Source: Hordeum vulgare subsp. vulgare
Taxonomy: Eukaryota > Streptophyta > Magnoliopsida > Poales > Poaceae
Direction of reading: 5' to 3'
DNA length: 64,000 bases
NCBI RefSeq assembly: GCF_904849725.1
Contig: NC_058523.1
Coordinates: forward strand, 109,060,189-109,124,188
The notes below the pieces were generated by a model. It did no database searches. It had not been told where the DNA came from and saw only the letters and a list, made by a program, of their open reading frames with translations. The position numbers were made by a program, and so were the translations under genes. Below, piece after piece: positions 22,746 to 34,004 of this stretch (position 1 is the first letter of the stretch; every line of letters begins with the position of its first letter).

Positions 22746-24060
22746 GTCTCCCACTTGCACTAGAGTCAATAATCTAGTTCACATCACCATGTGATTCTAA
22801 CGAATCTAACACCCATATAGTTCTGGGGTCTAATCACGTCTTGCTCGTGAGAGAGGTTTTAGTCAACGGTGTGAAACTTTCAGATTCGTGTGTTCTTTAC
22901 AAATCTTTATGTCATCTTATAGATGCTCCTACTACGTGCTATTCGGAAATACTCCAAATATCTACTCTACTATACGAATCCATTTCACTACTCATAGTTA
23001 TTCGGATTAGTGTCAAATCTTGCATCGACGTAACCCTTTAGGACGAAATCTTTAACCACCTCCATAATCGAGAAAAAATTCCTTAGTCCATTAGTTACTA
23101 AGGATAAATTTTGACCGCTGCTAGTGATTCAATCATGGATCACTCTTTGTACCTCTCTACAGACTTTGAGGCAAGGCACACATCAGGTGCGGTACTCATC
23201 ATGGCATACTTCAGATTCTACGGCCAAGGCATAGAAGACGACCCTTGTCTATTCTCTTTATTCTGCCGGGGTCGGGTTTTGAGTCTTACTCAAATTCACA
23301 CCTTACAACACAACCAAGAACTCCTGCTTTGTTGATCTATTTTTAACTCCTTCAAAAACTTGTCAAGGCTTGCATCTCGTTGAAACTTCTATTAAGCGTT
23401 TCTATCTATCTCCATAGATCTTGGTGCTCAACGTTCAAGTAGCTCAATCCAGGTATTCCTTTGAAAAACTCCTTTCGAACAATCTTTTATGCTTCACAGA
23501 AATTCTATATTACTTCTGATAAACAATATGTCAACCACATATACTTATCAGAAATTCTATAGTGCTCCCACTCACTTCTTTGGAAATACAAGTTTCTCAT
23601 AAACCTTGTACAAACCCAAAATCTTTGATCATCTCATCAAAGTGTATATTCCAACTCCGAGATGCTTACACCAGCCCATTGAAGGATCGCTGGAGCTTGC
23701 ATACTTGTTAGTATCCTTAGGATCGACAAAACATTCTGATTGTATCACATACAATCTTTCCTCAAGGAAACCGTTGAGGAAACAATGTTTTGTCTTCCTA
23801 TGTGCAATATTTCACAAATAATGCAGCAACTACTAACATAATTCCAACAGACTTTTAGCATCGCTATGAGTGAGAAAGTCACTTCATAGTCAACTCTTCG
23901 ATCTTGTCGAAAACATCTTTGCCACAAGTTGAGCTTTTCTTAATAGTGACTTATCACCATCATCTTCTGTCTTCCTTATAAAGATCCATCTTTACTTAAT
24001 AGTCCTACGACCATCAAGTAGTTCTTCCAAAGTCTACACTTCGTTCTCACACATGGATTC
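22746..24060 (-). pseudogene. Reverse transcriptase and RNase H remnant of Copia B
   Basis: This is the 3' part of pol, starting at the G1 insertion point. It carries TLEELLDGRRTIK and RWIF (24036-23980) with in-frame TAG 24034-24036 and TAA 23992-23994, and the catalytic box YVVD at 23530-23541. The polypurine tract (GTGCAAGTGGGAGAC) abuts the LTR at 22746. The plus-strand frame at 23606-23821 is an antisense shadow. G1 landed within the conserved first RT block, so the RT start lies at 38262-38445. Confidence 0.8.
24056..24060. repeat. Target-site duplication of G1, left copy
   Basis: GATTC here and TATTC at 38262-38266 (4 of 5 match). The Copia B reading resumes across the site, and Copia A supplies the uninterrupted comparison near 12300-12330. 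Confidence 0.8.
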
Positions 24061-27000
24061 CGTCACACCCTATTTTTCATCACAAGTATTTTATGTTGCA
24101 AAAATCAGAGCTTGTTAAAACTTTTTCAAATAATGTTGTGAGTGCAATGTCAGCCTTTGTATGAGTATATACTTGCTTGATTGATGACTCAAACCCATGA
24201 AAAACTTATTATTTTGCTCTCTTCAAAAACCCTTTTTCCTTTATATCAAGATCACCTTCATCATGTTGGGATACACTACTAGCTCATGAAGCCAAGTGGC
24301 ACTTCCAACCAAAGTTGGTGATCTGATCCAGATATTATTTTCATTAATTAAAAACATTAATTGGTGATTTAAAATATTATTTTCCTATTTTATATTTATG
24401 TCTGTTTCTAAGGCCAGGAATGATATTCCCACAAGGAAAATTGCTTTCCTGCCTTAGAAAATTCTGAGTAAATTCATGGAAGCTCAGAAGGACATATATT
24501 TTCCATATATAAGATTTTCAAGCCTATTTTATATTAATATTATTTGAGTAAAACCCACAAAACCATTTCTGTTTTAGCTTTTTGAGATGTTTTCAAAGGA
24601 AATGTTATCAATAAATTCCCATTAAATTACAGAAGCCCTCCCAAGCCATATTAGGAGCTCACATAAAATCTCACCTTGATCCAAGGTGGGGAAGTGCACC
24701 TAATGAGCCCAAAACCGTCTCTGTCCAGAGAAGAGTTGGAACAACTCTACATTGCAAAGTTTCTCCAATGGAGCTGAAACTTTGCAGAGGTGTTTGACAC
24801 CCCAAATAAGGACTCCACACCAAAAATGGGATTTGTGAGACTCTGTTTGGCCACACTTCCTTTGTAAAAGACAGTACTGGTCATTTTGAGGCATTTTCAA
24901 GTTTACAAAGCTAAACTTGTTCAATGGAGCTCAAATTTGGTGAAACCCCATGTTTTTACCCCAAGGCCAAACCTGTTAAGTTTTAGTTCAAGTGGTGGAG
25001 TGGAAGCAGCCCAAATCACTGTGGAACACCTACTGACAGGAAGGTAAAAACCCTCCTATAGCCACTGTTTTACCCAATGTCAAAGCCCCAAACTTGGTGA
25101 GTAAGAGCCCCAAAACACCCTGAGCACCTAGTCAACCAGCCCCTCCCCAACTCCAAGCACTAGTGACAAGATCTTCAATTTGAGCCTCAGGCTAGTACTG
25201 GAAACACTAGTATTCCTTGCCTCCTTGACCAGCTCGTGCTCCCCACTAGCACACAACGGCTAGGCACACTCCCAACAACACTCAGGACATGGAGGACACG
25301 TCCCTAAGGGCCCAGAGCGCGCTAGCATGCTGTGGCATGCCAAAACCGCGCTCTGGACGCGCTACAGAGAACCTCCAGCGAGGGGACGTCGCCCCGGCCA
25401 GTTCCAACCCCCCCGAGTAATGTCCGAACACTGCCCGGACACCCACTCTGTGCAAAGCCACCATCAGGGGCCCACTCTCCTCGCGCAAGAGCTCAGGCAA
25501 AGCGTGCCCGCGCGCGCCCGATGCGGCCGAGCATGCACGGTCGCTGCGGCTCGACCCCACTTGCTTTCCCTCTACGACCGATGCACCAGGAGGTCCTAAA
25601 CCACGTACCGAACCCGTGGTTTCGCGACCAGCACCTCACTGTGCTCGCACGCGCGCCACGGTGAGTCACCGGCGCGCCCGAGTCGGCTCACCGCCGCTGG
25701 CCTATAAATAGGTCCCCCCGGCACCCCAGCACCCTCCAGGCAGCTTCAGCACAACCACTAGACTCCCCCTAGCTGCCCAATCGAGCTCACAGAGCCCCGG
25801 TGCTCGAGATCGACCGAGGCCCCTCCGCCTCGGAGCTCCGGTCGATCTCCGGCTACACGCCGGCTCCTGCGCCGCCCGACCTCCCATTGCACTCCCCTTG
25901 ACGCCAGGGTCATTTCCCCCAACTTCCCCGAGCGAATCCGTGCCCCTAGCCACTAGCTCGACGCCAACCCGAAACCTTTCCGCCACGATCACCTTGTCGC
26001 CGGCGACCCAGACCACCTCCGGTGACATCCCAACCACGAGCAGGTAGGCGGAGGAACGAGGGACCCATTCCCGCTCCTAGATTGGCCTCAGGGCAATGGT
26101 AGCCTTGTCGGCCTCCGTCTCCACCTCTCTGGCTAGAGGTAGGAGAAGGACCCGACAGGTGGAGCCCACCTGTCGGTGTCCTGGGGCAGCCAGCGCGCGC
26201 AGCCACTAACACTGACCCCAGGGGCCCGCAGGTCAGGTTTGAACCTGGCCTGCGCGCCTGGTGGCCGGTCTGCTGGCTGGGCCGACTGGGTCTCCCCCCT
26301 GGCCTTTTTTTTATTTATTAACCTGTAACTTAAATGATTTTTATAAAAATATTTAGCCAGTAGAAAAATATGATTCCTCCACCAACAATTTTCTAAAAAT
26401 GTGTAGTAATTGATTCTGTAGAGTTTGACATTTATCAAAAACAGAATCTGTTTTGGTATAATAAAATGATATTAAAAGCATTTGTTTGCTCCTGTTTGCT
26501 TTTGAATAAATACGCTTAGCTAATAAAAACCATAGGAAACATTTTACAAAATAATAAACTGAATTTATTCAAGCTTTGCAAAAAAATTAAGAGCACCTTG
26601 TGATCTGTTTTGGTGTGAGCTATTATTTATTTATTCCTTTCTCGACGGTAGAGTTACCGAGTGACAGAGGATCCGGAGCGGAAGACCTCGAAGACCCCGG
26701 ATACCTTGCTGACCAAGGCAAGCATCCCTTTGACCATGACTTGAGCACAAACATTGTTGCATGCTAGTATAGTTGGCATTTTCCCGTTGCATGTGATCAC
26801 GTTGCCGGTTCATCATTGTGGTGATGGCACCGGAGGCTTCTTCAAAGCCCTTGAATGTTGATGATGTTATTCATGTGGCTCCTCGGAGCACAAACATGAT
26901 GAGCTTGACCATACCACTTATGAGGATCATGCTACTGTCATGTTGACTAGTAGAGTAAGATCATTGCATTGAGCTTGACCCTACCCCTTGAGGGTCATGT

Positions 27001-28315
27001 TATACCATGTTGACAAGTAAAGATAGAGCATATTATCACAAGCATGATGATGAGCTAAATAAAGAGTTTATGAAAACCCCGTCGGGTGCCCCTAATGCCC
27101 GAGGGTGATGATGAGTTGGTGATCACTTTTGGTGAAGTGATGCACCGGTGTTTTTGTGTGAGTATGGTTTCAGAAATGGGATTAGATTTATGATGTGTCG
27201 ACCGTCCCGACCTTACCAGTACGACCACGATACCCCTTTATGGGACGGGGCTTTGTTGATTACTTTGGTCGGTACTAGCAAAGAGCCACATTACTTGTGG
27301 CGGGAGTGATCGGTGTCACTCTCGTGATAGGGTCGTGCCAGGTAGGATGACTATGCCATTATTATGAGTTCCAGGCACACCGTTGGTCCCCGCATGGTTG
27401 ATACTGTCCAGAGTCGGTGCTCGTAAGACGTACAACATGTGGGCTGGGTACCAATCGAGTGGACCTCTTTGTCTAGTATCGTCAGGGGAAAGATGATGAT
27501 CGGTTACTTACCTCGGGTATATGTGATACACCGCGAGTCGTGGATGACACGGAAGTTTCCCATTTCTCATGGGTCCAGCGTACTACCTCTGCAGAGTCAA
27601 ACTATTCGAATAGCCGTGTACACGGTCAAGGACTGTTGGGTGGTGCTACTTAAACAACGTCCAATTTTTTCGCATAAACCAAGTGTGTGTGTGTGAGTGT
27701 TCGGTGAATGGTGTTAATAACCGGAGTTACTTGAGGAATTGATATGACCAAGTTCGATGACTTGGCATATAGGGTGAACCCGGTGTGTTCAACCCTTAGC
27801 AGATATGTTGATATCTATAACCTGTTCTTCAAGAGTAGTTCTTTAACTTGTTGCATATACCCGATCATTCCACCAAATTACATTCCACCATAGATACATG
27901 TTACTATTATTCTTCACTATGAATGTTCATATCATGGGCTGTTTGCGAGTACATTCAAAGTACTCATTGGCTTGCCACTGGTTATATTATTGACCAGACA
28001 TGGAAGGACCGGAGTTTGGCGACGAGTACGCCGTTGGAGACGAACCTGCGATCAAGGACGCTTCCAAGTCAGAATGCTTGTCGGTGTAGGCTTGATGGCA
28101 TGGGCACCGCTTAGCCCTTACGAGTTTCCGCTACTCAATGTATCTGTTTAATTCGGCTTTAGGCTTCGCTCTTGAACCCGACCTTCTGGTCGTTTGATGT
28201 AATAATTTCGGTACTTGGATGTAAGACTCTATTATTCAGTATCTGTGTTCAGTGAACATTGATCCTTGGGGTCACTAGGCACGGCGAACTGGACTTGCTA
28301 GTCGGGGTCCCCACA
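24061..28315 (+). repeat. 5' LTR of G1
   Basis: It starts CGTCACACCC (partner TGTCACACCC, so the first base has mutated) and ends GGTCCCCACA. It includes a GC-rich block at 25280-26290 whose overlapping frames on both strands are not genes, and a TATA box at 25702. Confidence 0.92.
25702..25712 (+). promoter_or_regulatory. TATA box of the G1 5' LTR
   Basis: CTATAAATAGG sits in a GC-rich setting and is conserved at 35647-35657 in the 3' LTR. It is the likely G1 promoter, about 1.64 kb into the LTR. Confidence 0.7.
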
Positions 28316-28447
28316 GAATTGGTATCAAAGCCATCCTGACTATAGGAAGCCTTAGATAGCATGGACGTTAGCCGAGAACGTTAGAACGCCAGCCTTGCAC
28401 AAACTTTTGCACATACAACCTTCTGACCTCTCTCCTATGCCTTGTAG
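28221..28447 (+). other. Candidate 227-nt leader intron of G1 spanning the PBS
   Basis: A donor-like GTAAGA (28221-28226, in U5) pairs with a strong acceptor: CTGAC branch-like motif, pyrimidine tract and TAG at 28445-28447, directly before the extra-ORF ATG. Splicing would remove the PBS, so spliced RNA could be translated but not reverse transcribed. Consensus only. Confidence 0.35.
28319..28332 (+). other. Primer-binding site of G1, initiator tRNA-Met type
   Basis: TTGGTATCAAAGCC starts 3 nt after the LTR and has one change from the consensus TGGTATCAGAGC. Confidence 0.88.
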
Positions 28448-29215
28448 ATGGCTGCCGTACCTGAGACGCTTCTGGAGACCGGCTTTCCACTACTCCTGAT
28501 GGATTGTCTCGAGAAGTGCCACATACGTTGCACGCCCATCTTCCTCTACCACGAGCACTGGGTCAACACCGACACTAAGGAATATCACGTGGACGTGATA
28601 GTGAAGGCTAATGACTCCCCATCTAGTTGGTTCTTCGAAGGACCACAGATGGGAGAGCTGATGTTGGTAGTGGAGACGGCCGCACGAGAGGCGCTCGTGC
28701 GTCTCCGCAGCATCCTCCCTGAGATGGCTAATGAGCCTGTCACTTGTCACCTACCTTTCATTAAGGAAAGAGTGGATGGGAGTTGGACACTCACCCCAGC
28801 CACGGAGGATGGGATGCCATTAAGGTTTCAGACCTACTTCAGCCTCTCGTCGGACACCGTGATGCACTTCCTGGTTAAGGAATCAGCCAAGCTTTGCCAA
28901 GAGATGCACCTAGTCAAGGGCCTGCTCCACACTGAGAAGATGAAGAATCGCAAAGGAAAGAAGGCAGGCGCACCTGAAGGGAGGACAACTGTTGCTACTA
29001 GGGGTGGTGTGTTACCCATCCAGGCAGTCCCTCTTCGGAGTCGCCGCCTGACAGCGGAAGAGTTCACTGAGATCTTCGCCGCCTCGCCTAAGAGACGCCG
29101 TGATGTGCGGATTCTTTCTTCCACTCCTATAAAGGAAGAAGATGTTGATGAAGACGAGGACATAGATGAGGATCCTGTTGAGTCCGCCTTTGAGACTGAG
29201 CAGTCCGCCGCGTAG
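28448..29215 (+). CDS. Extra ORF between PBS and gag of G1 (255 aa), dsRBD-like pattern
   Basis: This intact 255-codon frame lies upstream of gag in the same strand. It is not a known Gypsy enzyme. Residues about 15-95 show, by eye, a helix, three strands and a helix: LLLMDCLEKC, then FLYHEHW, EYHVDVIVKA, SWFFEGP, and VETAAREALVRLRS. This spacing and the AAREAL helix resemble a double-stranded-RNA-binding domain. The centre has a basic cluster (MKNRKGKKAG). The C terminus has a second basic stretch (SPKRRRDVR) followed by an acidic tail (EEDVDEDEDIDEDP). A splice-acceptor-like TAG directly precedes the ATG. G2 has an ORF of similar size at the same place. The frame has stayed open while gag-pol decayed. 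The fold is inferred; the function is unknown. Confidence 0.65.
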   Translation: MAAVPETLLETGFPLLLMDCLEKCHIRCTPIFLYHEHWVNTDTKEYHVDVIVKANDSPSSWFFEGPQMGELMLVVETAAREALVRLRSILPEMANEPVTCHLPFIKERVDGSWTLTPATEDGMPLRFQTYFSLSSDTVMHFLVKESAKLCQEMHLVKGLLHTEKMKNRKGKKAGAPEGRTTVATRGGVLPIQAVPLRSRRLTAEEFTEIFAASPKRRRDVRILSSTPIKEEDVDEDEDIDEDPVESAFETEQSAA

Positions 29216-29486
29216 GATTTAGCGTAGGCAATTAGGAGTACCCCGAGCATAGGGTATCGATGTATCCGTTTTTAATTTACGTATGTGTGCATGATGTAAG
29301 TCACCTATTGCCTTAGGCAGCCTGTAAGTGACTACATCACCTAGTTTTTATGAATGCAATTTCCGTTTGTCAAAAACTTTGGTTTTGAAAACTTTGCACT
29401 CGCACGTATCGGACCCCCTCTTACTAGGAACGAACCTTGTATTCCCGAGCAAGGTGGCATTTTGACCTGTCTGTTTCTATGACAGG
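29216..29486 (+). promoter_or_regulatory. Spacer with splice-acceptor-like site before gag of G1
   Basis: This 271-nt spacer ends CTGTTTCTATGACAG|G directly before the gag ATG (AG at 29484-29485). Pyrimidine-rich sequence and a TTTTGACC branch-like word lie upstream. G2 has the same TGTTTGTCAG|GATGGTG arrangement. Confidence 0.45.
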
Positions 29487-30095
29487 ATGGTGAACGCAAC
29501 CTGCAACAGCACCTTCGGCAACCCCGATGCCGGCTCCTCAGGGACGCCGCAGGGAACCGAAGGAGAAGCTCACGCTGGAGGTCACCACGAGCAGCCTAGA
29601 AACCTTCCGCCACCACCTCCTCCTGAGAACTTGACGATGGCTCAGTTCCTTCACGCTCTTTGGGAGGAGCGTCAAGCCAGCAATGCCTCTATTCAGCAGC
29701 TGACTCAAGTCCTGGTGGATAACCCGCCGTGGAATGGGAATGGCGGTAGCCGCTCTCCTCTTTCTGAGTTCATGCGGACTACGCCCCCCATATTCACGGA
29801 GACGACTGAACCACTCGACGCTGATGACTGGATCCGCACCATTCAAGACCTCCTTGCGCTGGTCAAGTGCACCGACGATCATGAGAAGGTCATTTATGCT
29901 TCTCACTGTCTCGGAGGCACCGCCAGGGCATGGTGGGATGGATTTCAGATCATGCGGATAGGGCAAGTCATCACTTGGGTGATGTTCAAGGAAGGATTTC
30001 GCGCGGCTCACATTCCACCTGGACTGATGACCATTAAGAAGCGGGAATTCCGAGCCTTGAGGCAGGGCAGTGGAACTGTTAAGGAGTACCTGTAG
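29487..30095 (+). pseudogene. Gag N-terminal part of G1
   Basis: It begins MVNATCNSTFG. The retrotransposon gag domain follows at residues about 90-200 (PLDADDWIRTIQDLL, GTARAWWDGF, REFRALRQG). It ends at a premature TAG (30093-30095), most simply a C-to-T change in a CAG codon. The frame continues after the stop to about 30160, where a single base is lost and reading moves to the frame of the next entry. Gag would coat the RNA in virus-like particles. Confidence 0.88.
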
Positions 30096-30163
30096 AAGTT
30101 TAACCTCTTGTCGAGGTACGCACCCGAAGATGTTAACACTGAGGCCGCTAAGGTGGAACACTC

Positions 30164-33100
30164 ATGGAAGGGTTACAACAGTCCCTGCAATACCAATTGG
30201 TGGTTTGCGACTGCCATACTTTCAGCGAGTTGGTTAACAAGGCGCTTATGCTGGAAGACAAGCGTCGTGCGATGGATGACACCCGCAAGTGCAAACTGAT
30301 AGGCAGTGGAGGACCCAGTAGCGCAAGACCAAGACCATGGCAGTCGGCACCTGCAAGACCCAACTTTCAGCAGCAGCAGTACAAGCACCCGGTGTTCCGC
30401 CAGAATTATCAGCCTCAGCAGCAAGTCAAGCCAGTAGTCAACCCACCGAACAACGGTGGAGTCAAGACCAACCCTCCAGGGCAGGTCACCTGCTTTGGGT
30501 GTGGTCAGAACAGGCACTATTCCAGGCAGTGCCCCAACAAGAAGCCCGACGCACCGCGTCCCAATGCACCCAACCCCGGTCAAGGTGCACCAGGAAGGAA
30601 CCAGGCCCCCCGCAACGAGCAGTTCAATGGCAGGGGCCGGATCAATCACATCACTGCAGAAGAGGCGCAGGAAGACCTGGACTGCATTCTGGGTACGTTC
30701 CTCGTCCACTCAACTCCAGCAGCAGTGTTGTTTGATTGTGGTGCCTCGCATTCTTTTGTTACTCAAAGGTTTGCGGAGAAGTGTGGTTTAAAACCCACTC
30801 TACTCCATGGACAGATGGCAATTCAAACCCCGGGAGCAGTATTGAGGACCAACCTAGGGTGTAGAAGGGTCGAGATAGTTATCAATGGATCGAGTTTCTT
30901 GGCAGACCTCATTGTGCTTAAATCGCAAGGTGTAGAAGTAATCCTCGGCATGGAATGGTTGGCCAAGCACCAGAGTCTTTTGGACTGTGCCAATAGGGCC
31001 ATTACCATGACAAGCAACCAAGGGGTCAAGGTCAAGTTTGTCTCCGAGCCAATATCGGCTCAAGTGCCTCGAGTCAATGGTCTATCCGAGGTAGAGCTTG
31101 ATCAAGTGCTTGTAGGCTGTGAATACCCGGACGTCTTTCCTGACGAGCTACCCGGAATGCCTCCCGACCGAGACATCGAATTCATCATCGAGCTCATGCC
31201 CGGATCAAGGCCTATATATAAAAAGCCTTACAGGATGGGTTCCGAAGAGCTGGCAGAGCTGAAGAAGCAGCTGGATGAGCAACTCAGGAAAGGGTTCATC
31301 CGTCCGAGTGCATCACCTTGGGGATCACCTGTTCTATTTGTTTCAAAGAAGGATGCTACTATTCGACTCTGCTTCGATTACCGTTCTCTTAATGAAGTCA
31401 CAATTAAGAACAAGTACCCGCTCCCCAAGATCGAAGACCTGTTTGACCAGTTAAACGGGGCCAGGGTATTTTCCAAGATCGATCTTCGATCGGGATATTA
31501 CCAGTTGAAGATTCGACCTGAAGATATACCCAAGACTGCATTCGTGACCCGATACGATCTATATGAATGCACTATCATGCCCTTCGGTTTGACAAATGCC
31601 CCAGCCTACTTCATGTACCTCATGAACAAGGTCTTCATGGAATATTTGGACAAGTTTGTCGTCATGTTCATTGATGACATATTAATCTTCTCCAAGTCCG
31701 AAGAGGAGCATGAGAAACACCTAAGGTTAGTTCTGGGAAAGCTTCGAGAGCACCAACTTTATGCCAAATTCAGCAAGTGTCAGTTCTGGCTGAACGAAGT
31801 TGGATTTCTGGGTCATACCCTGACGGCAAGCGGTTTGGCCGTAGATCAGTCCAAGATTACTACAGTGACCAACTGGGAATCACCAAAGGACGTGAAGGAT
31901 GTCAGGAGTTTCCTCGGGCTCGCGGGATACTACCGCAAGTTTGTAGAAGGTTTCTCCAGCATCGCTCGACCTATGACTCAGCTCTTGAAGAAAGGCCGAA
32001 AGTTCGAGTGGACACCGGTGTGTGAAGCAAGTTTCCAGGGGTTGAAGAAGAGGCTAACTACCGCCCCGGTATTGGCTACCCCAGATAGCAACAAGGAATT
32101 CGTAATATATTGTGATGCCTCTGGAACCGGGCTCGGTGGAGTCCTGATGCAAGATGGCAGGGTCGTGGCGTACTTGTCACGGCAACTGCGACCGCATGAG
32201 GAGAACTACGCCACCCATGATCTCGAGCTAGCAGTTGTAGTGCATGCTCTGAAGACGTGGCGACATTACCTTCTGGGGAAGCGATGTGAGATATATACAG
32301 ACCACAAAAGTCTGAAATACATCTTCACTCAAAGGGAGCTGAATATGAGGCAGCAGAGATGGCTTGAGTTAATCAAGGATTACGACCTCAACATTCAATA
32401 TCATCCCGGCAAGGCGAACGTGGTAGCTGATGCCTTAAGCCGGAAGGCGGGCTCCTTGAACGTCACGCTCAAGGAAAGGTTACCCGTCTTGTATGAAGAG
32501 ATGGAGGGCTTCGGGCTTGAGATAGTCGAACCAGGATACCTGGCCAACCTTGAAGTCAAGCCTACTCTGGCAGACGACATCAAGGAAGCCCAGAAGGGAC
32601 GCAAGAGTATCGAAGGCCTCAAGAGGAAGGTGCGAGAAGGCAAAGCCCCAGGATTCTCGATTAATGATCAAGGAGTACTGTGGTGCGGGAAGCGCCTATG
32701 CGTACCTAACAAGGCCGAACTTAAGGACTTGATCCTGCAAGAGGCTCATGACACACCGTACTCTATCCATCCAGGTGGTACCAAGATGTACCAAGACCTC
32801 CGAGAACGATTCTGGTGGCATGGCATGAAGAGGGAAATTGGCTCCTATGTCGCTAAATGCGATGTATGCCAGCGAGTCAAGGCTGAACACGAGCGACCTG
32901 TTGGATTGCTGCAACCTCTTCAAGTGCCGGAATGGAAGTGGGATAAAGTCGGCATGGACTTCATCACTGGGTTGCCTCGGTCGAATAAGGGTCATAACTC
33001 CGTTTGGGTCATACTCGATCATTTGACCAAGGTTGCCCATTTTATCCCCGTTAACACCACCTACGATGGCAGCCTGGCCAGTCTATACATTCATCGAGTG

Positions 33101-33211
33101 GTGAGTCTCCAAGGAGTTCCGAAGGAGATCGTGTCCGACCGCGGCACGCAATTCACCTCAAGATTCTGGAAGAAGTTTCAAGAAGCTCTCGGAACCGAGA
33201 GGGTAAACTAG
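30164..33211 (+). pseudogene. Gag C-terminus, protease, RT, RNase H and integrase of G1
   Basis: This open frame of 1,015 codons begins just after the frameshift near 30161. Order: end of Gag; CCHC knuckle at residues 110-123 ([14 protein letters not shown], with Arg where Gly is usual before His); protease with DCGASHSF at 191, where active enzymes have DS/TG; RT with PFGLTNAPA and FIDD near residue 502; RNase H ([11 protein letters not shown] ... [11 protein letters not shown]); integrase H2C2 zinc domain (about 868-908) and the two catalytic Asp ([20 protein letters not shown]). A 48-nt deletion near 33196 brings the catalytic Glu from 35 to 19 residues after the second Asp. A TAG at 33209-33211 ends the frame where G2 keeps Gln. 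Confidence 0.93.
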
Positions 33212-33961
33212 ATACTTGAGGACATGCTCCGCGCCTGTGTTTTGGCTCATGGTGCCAAGTGGGAAGATTGTCTGCCATTTGCTGAATTTTCTTACAACAA
33301 CAACTACCAGTCCAGTCTTCAGATGGCCCCATTCGAAGCGTTATATGGGCGAAAGTGCTACACCCCGCTCAATTGATCCGAAACCGGTGAAGGACTAGTT
33401 TTTGGACCCGAAGCACTACAGGAAGCAGGGGACAAGGTTCAGCTTGTCCGAGAGAACTTGGAGGCAGCTAAGTCAAGGCAGAAGAGCTATGCGGACCCTC
33501 GCCGCAGAGATGTGGAGTTTGTTCCCGAAGACCAGGTGTACTTGCGAGTCACACCTCTCAAGGGGACCAAGCGTTTCCACGTCAAGGGGAAGCTAGCTCC
33601 CAGGTTCATTGGACCCTTCAAGATCACAGCAAGGCGCGGGGAAGTAGCTTACCAGTTGGAGCTAAATCCTTAGCTTTCGGGTGTGCACAACGTGTTTCAC
33701 GTGTCACAGCTCCGGAAGTGTTTACAAGTGCCGAACCGTCCCGATCTTTACAAGGACATTGATCATCAAGCTATTGACCTTCAACCGGACCTTACCTACC
33801 GCGAGAAACCGATCCGCATTTTGGATGAAGCCGAACGTTGCACCAGAAGCCGCACCATCAAGTTTTTCAAGGTTCAGTGGAGCAACCATACCGAAACAGA
33901 AGCCACGTGGGAACGTGAAGACTATCTCCGATCAGAATTTCCCGAGCTATTTAACGCTTAG
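33212..33961 (+). pseudogene. Integrase C-terminus and chromodomain of G1
   Basis: It continues in the same frame. A TGA (33374-33376) replaces the Trp that G2 keeps in PLNWSETGE, and a TAG lies at 33671-33673. Between and after them come the GKLAPRFIGPFKI and VHNVFHVSQLRKC blocks of the integrase tail, then the chromodomain (about 33813-33955; KFFKVQWSNHTETEATWERE). Chromodomains of such integrases steer insertion to heterochromatin. The true stop is the TAG at 33959-33961. Confidence 0.9.
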
Positions 33962-33990
33962 CTTAGGAATCTCGGGGACGAGATTCCTGC

Positions 33991-34004
33991 AAGAGGGATA
34001 GGTC
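33991..34004 (+). other. Polypurine tract of G1
   Basis: AAGAGGGATAGGTC lies directly before the 3' LTR start TGTCACACCC. Confidence 0.7.

Noticed and set aside
25282..26212. ORFs of 85-111 codons in the G1 LTR, repeated at 35206-36200
   Set aside because: They are conserved between the copies only because the LTRs are duplicates. They overlap on both strands, and frame lengths differ through indels between the two copies.
29538..30161. Minus-strand 207-codon ORF opposite G1 gag
   Set aside because: The plus frame has clear Gag motifs and this frame has none.
30173..30709. Minus-strand 178-codon ORF opposite G1 gag-pol
   Set aside because: It is a shadow of the real plus-strand frame, which has a zinc knuckle and protease here.
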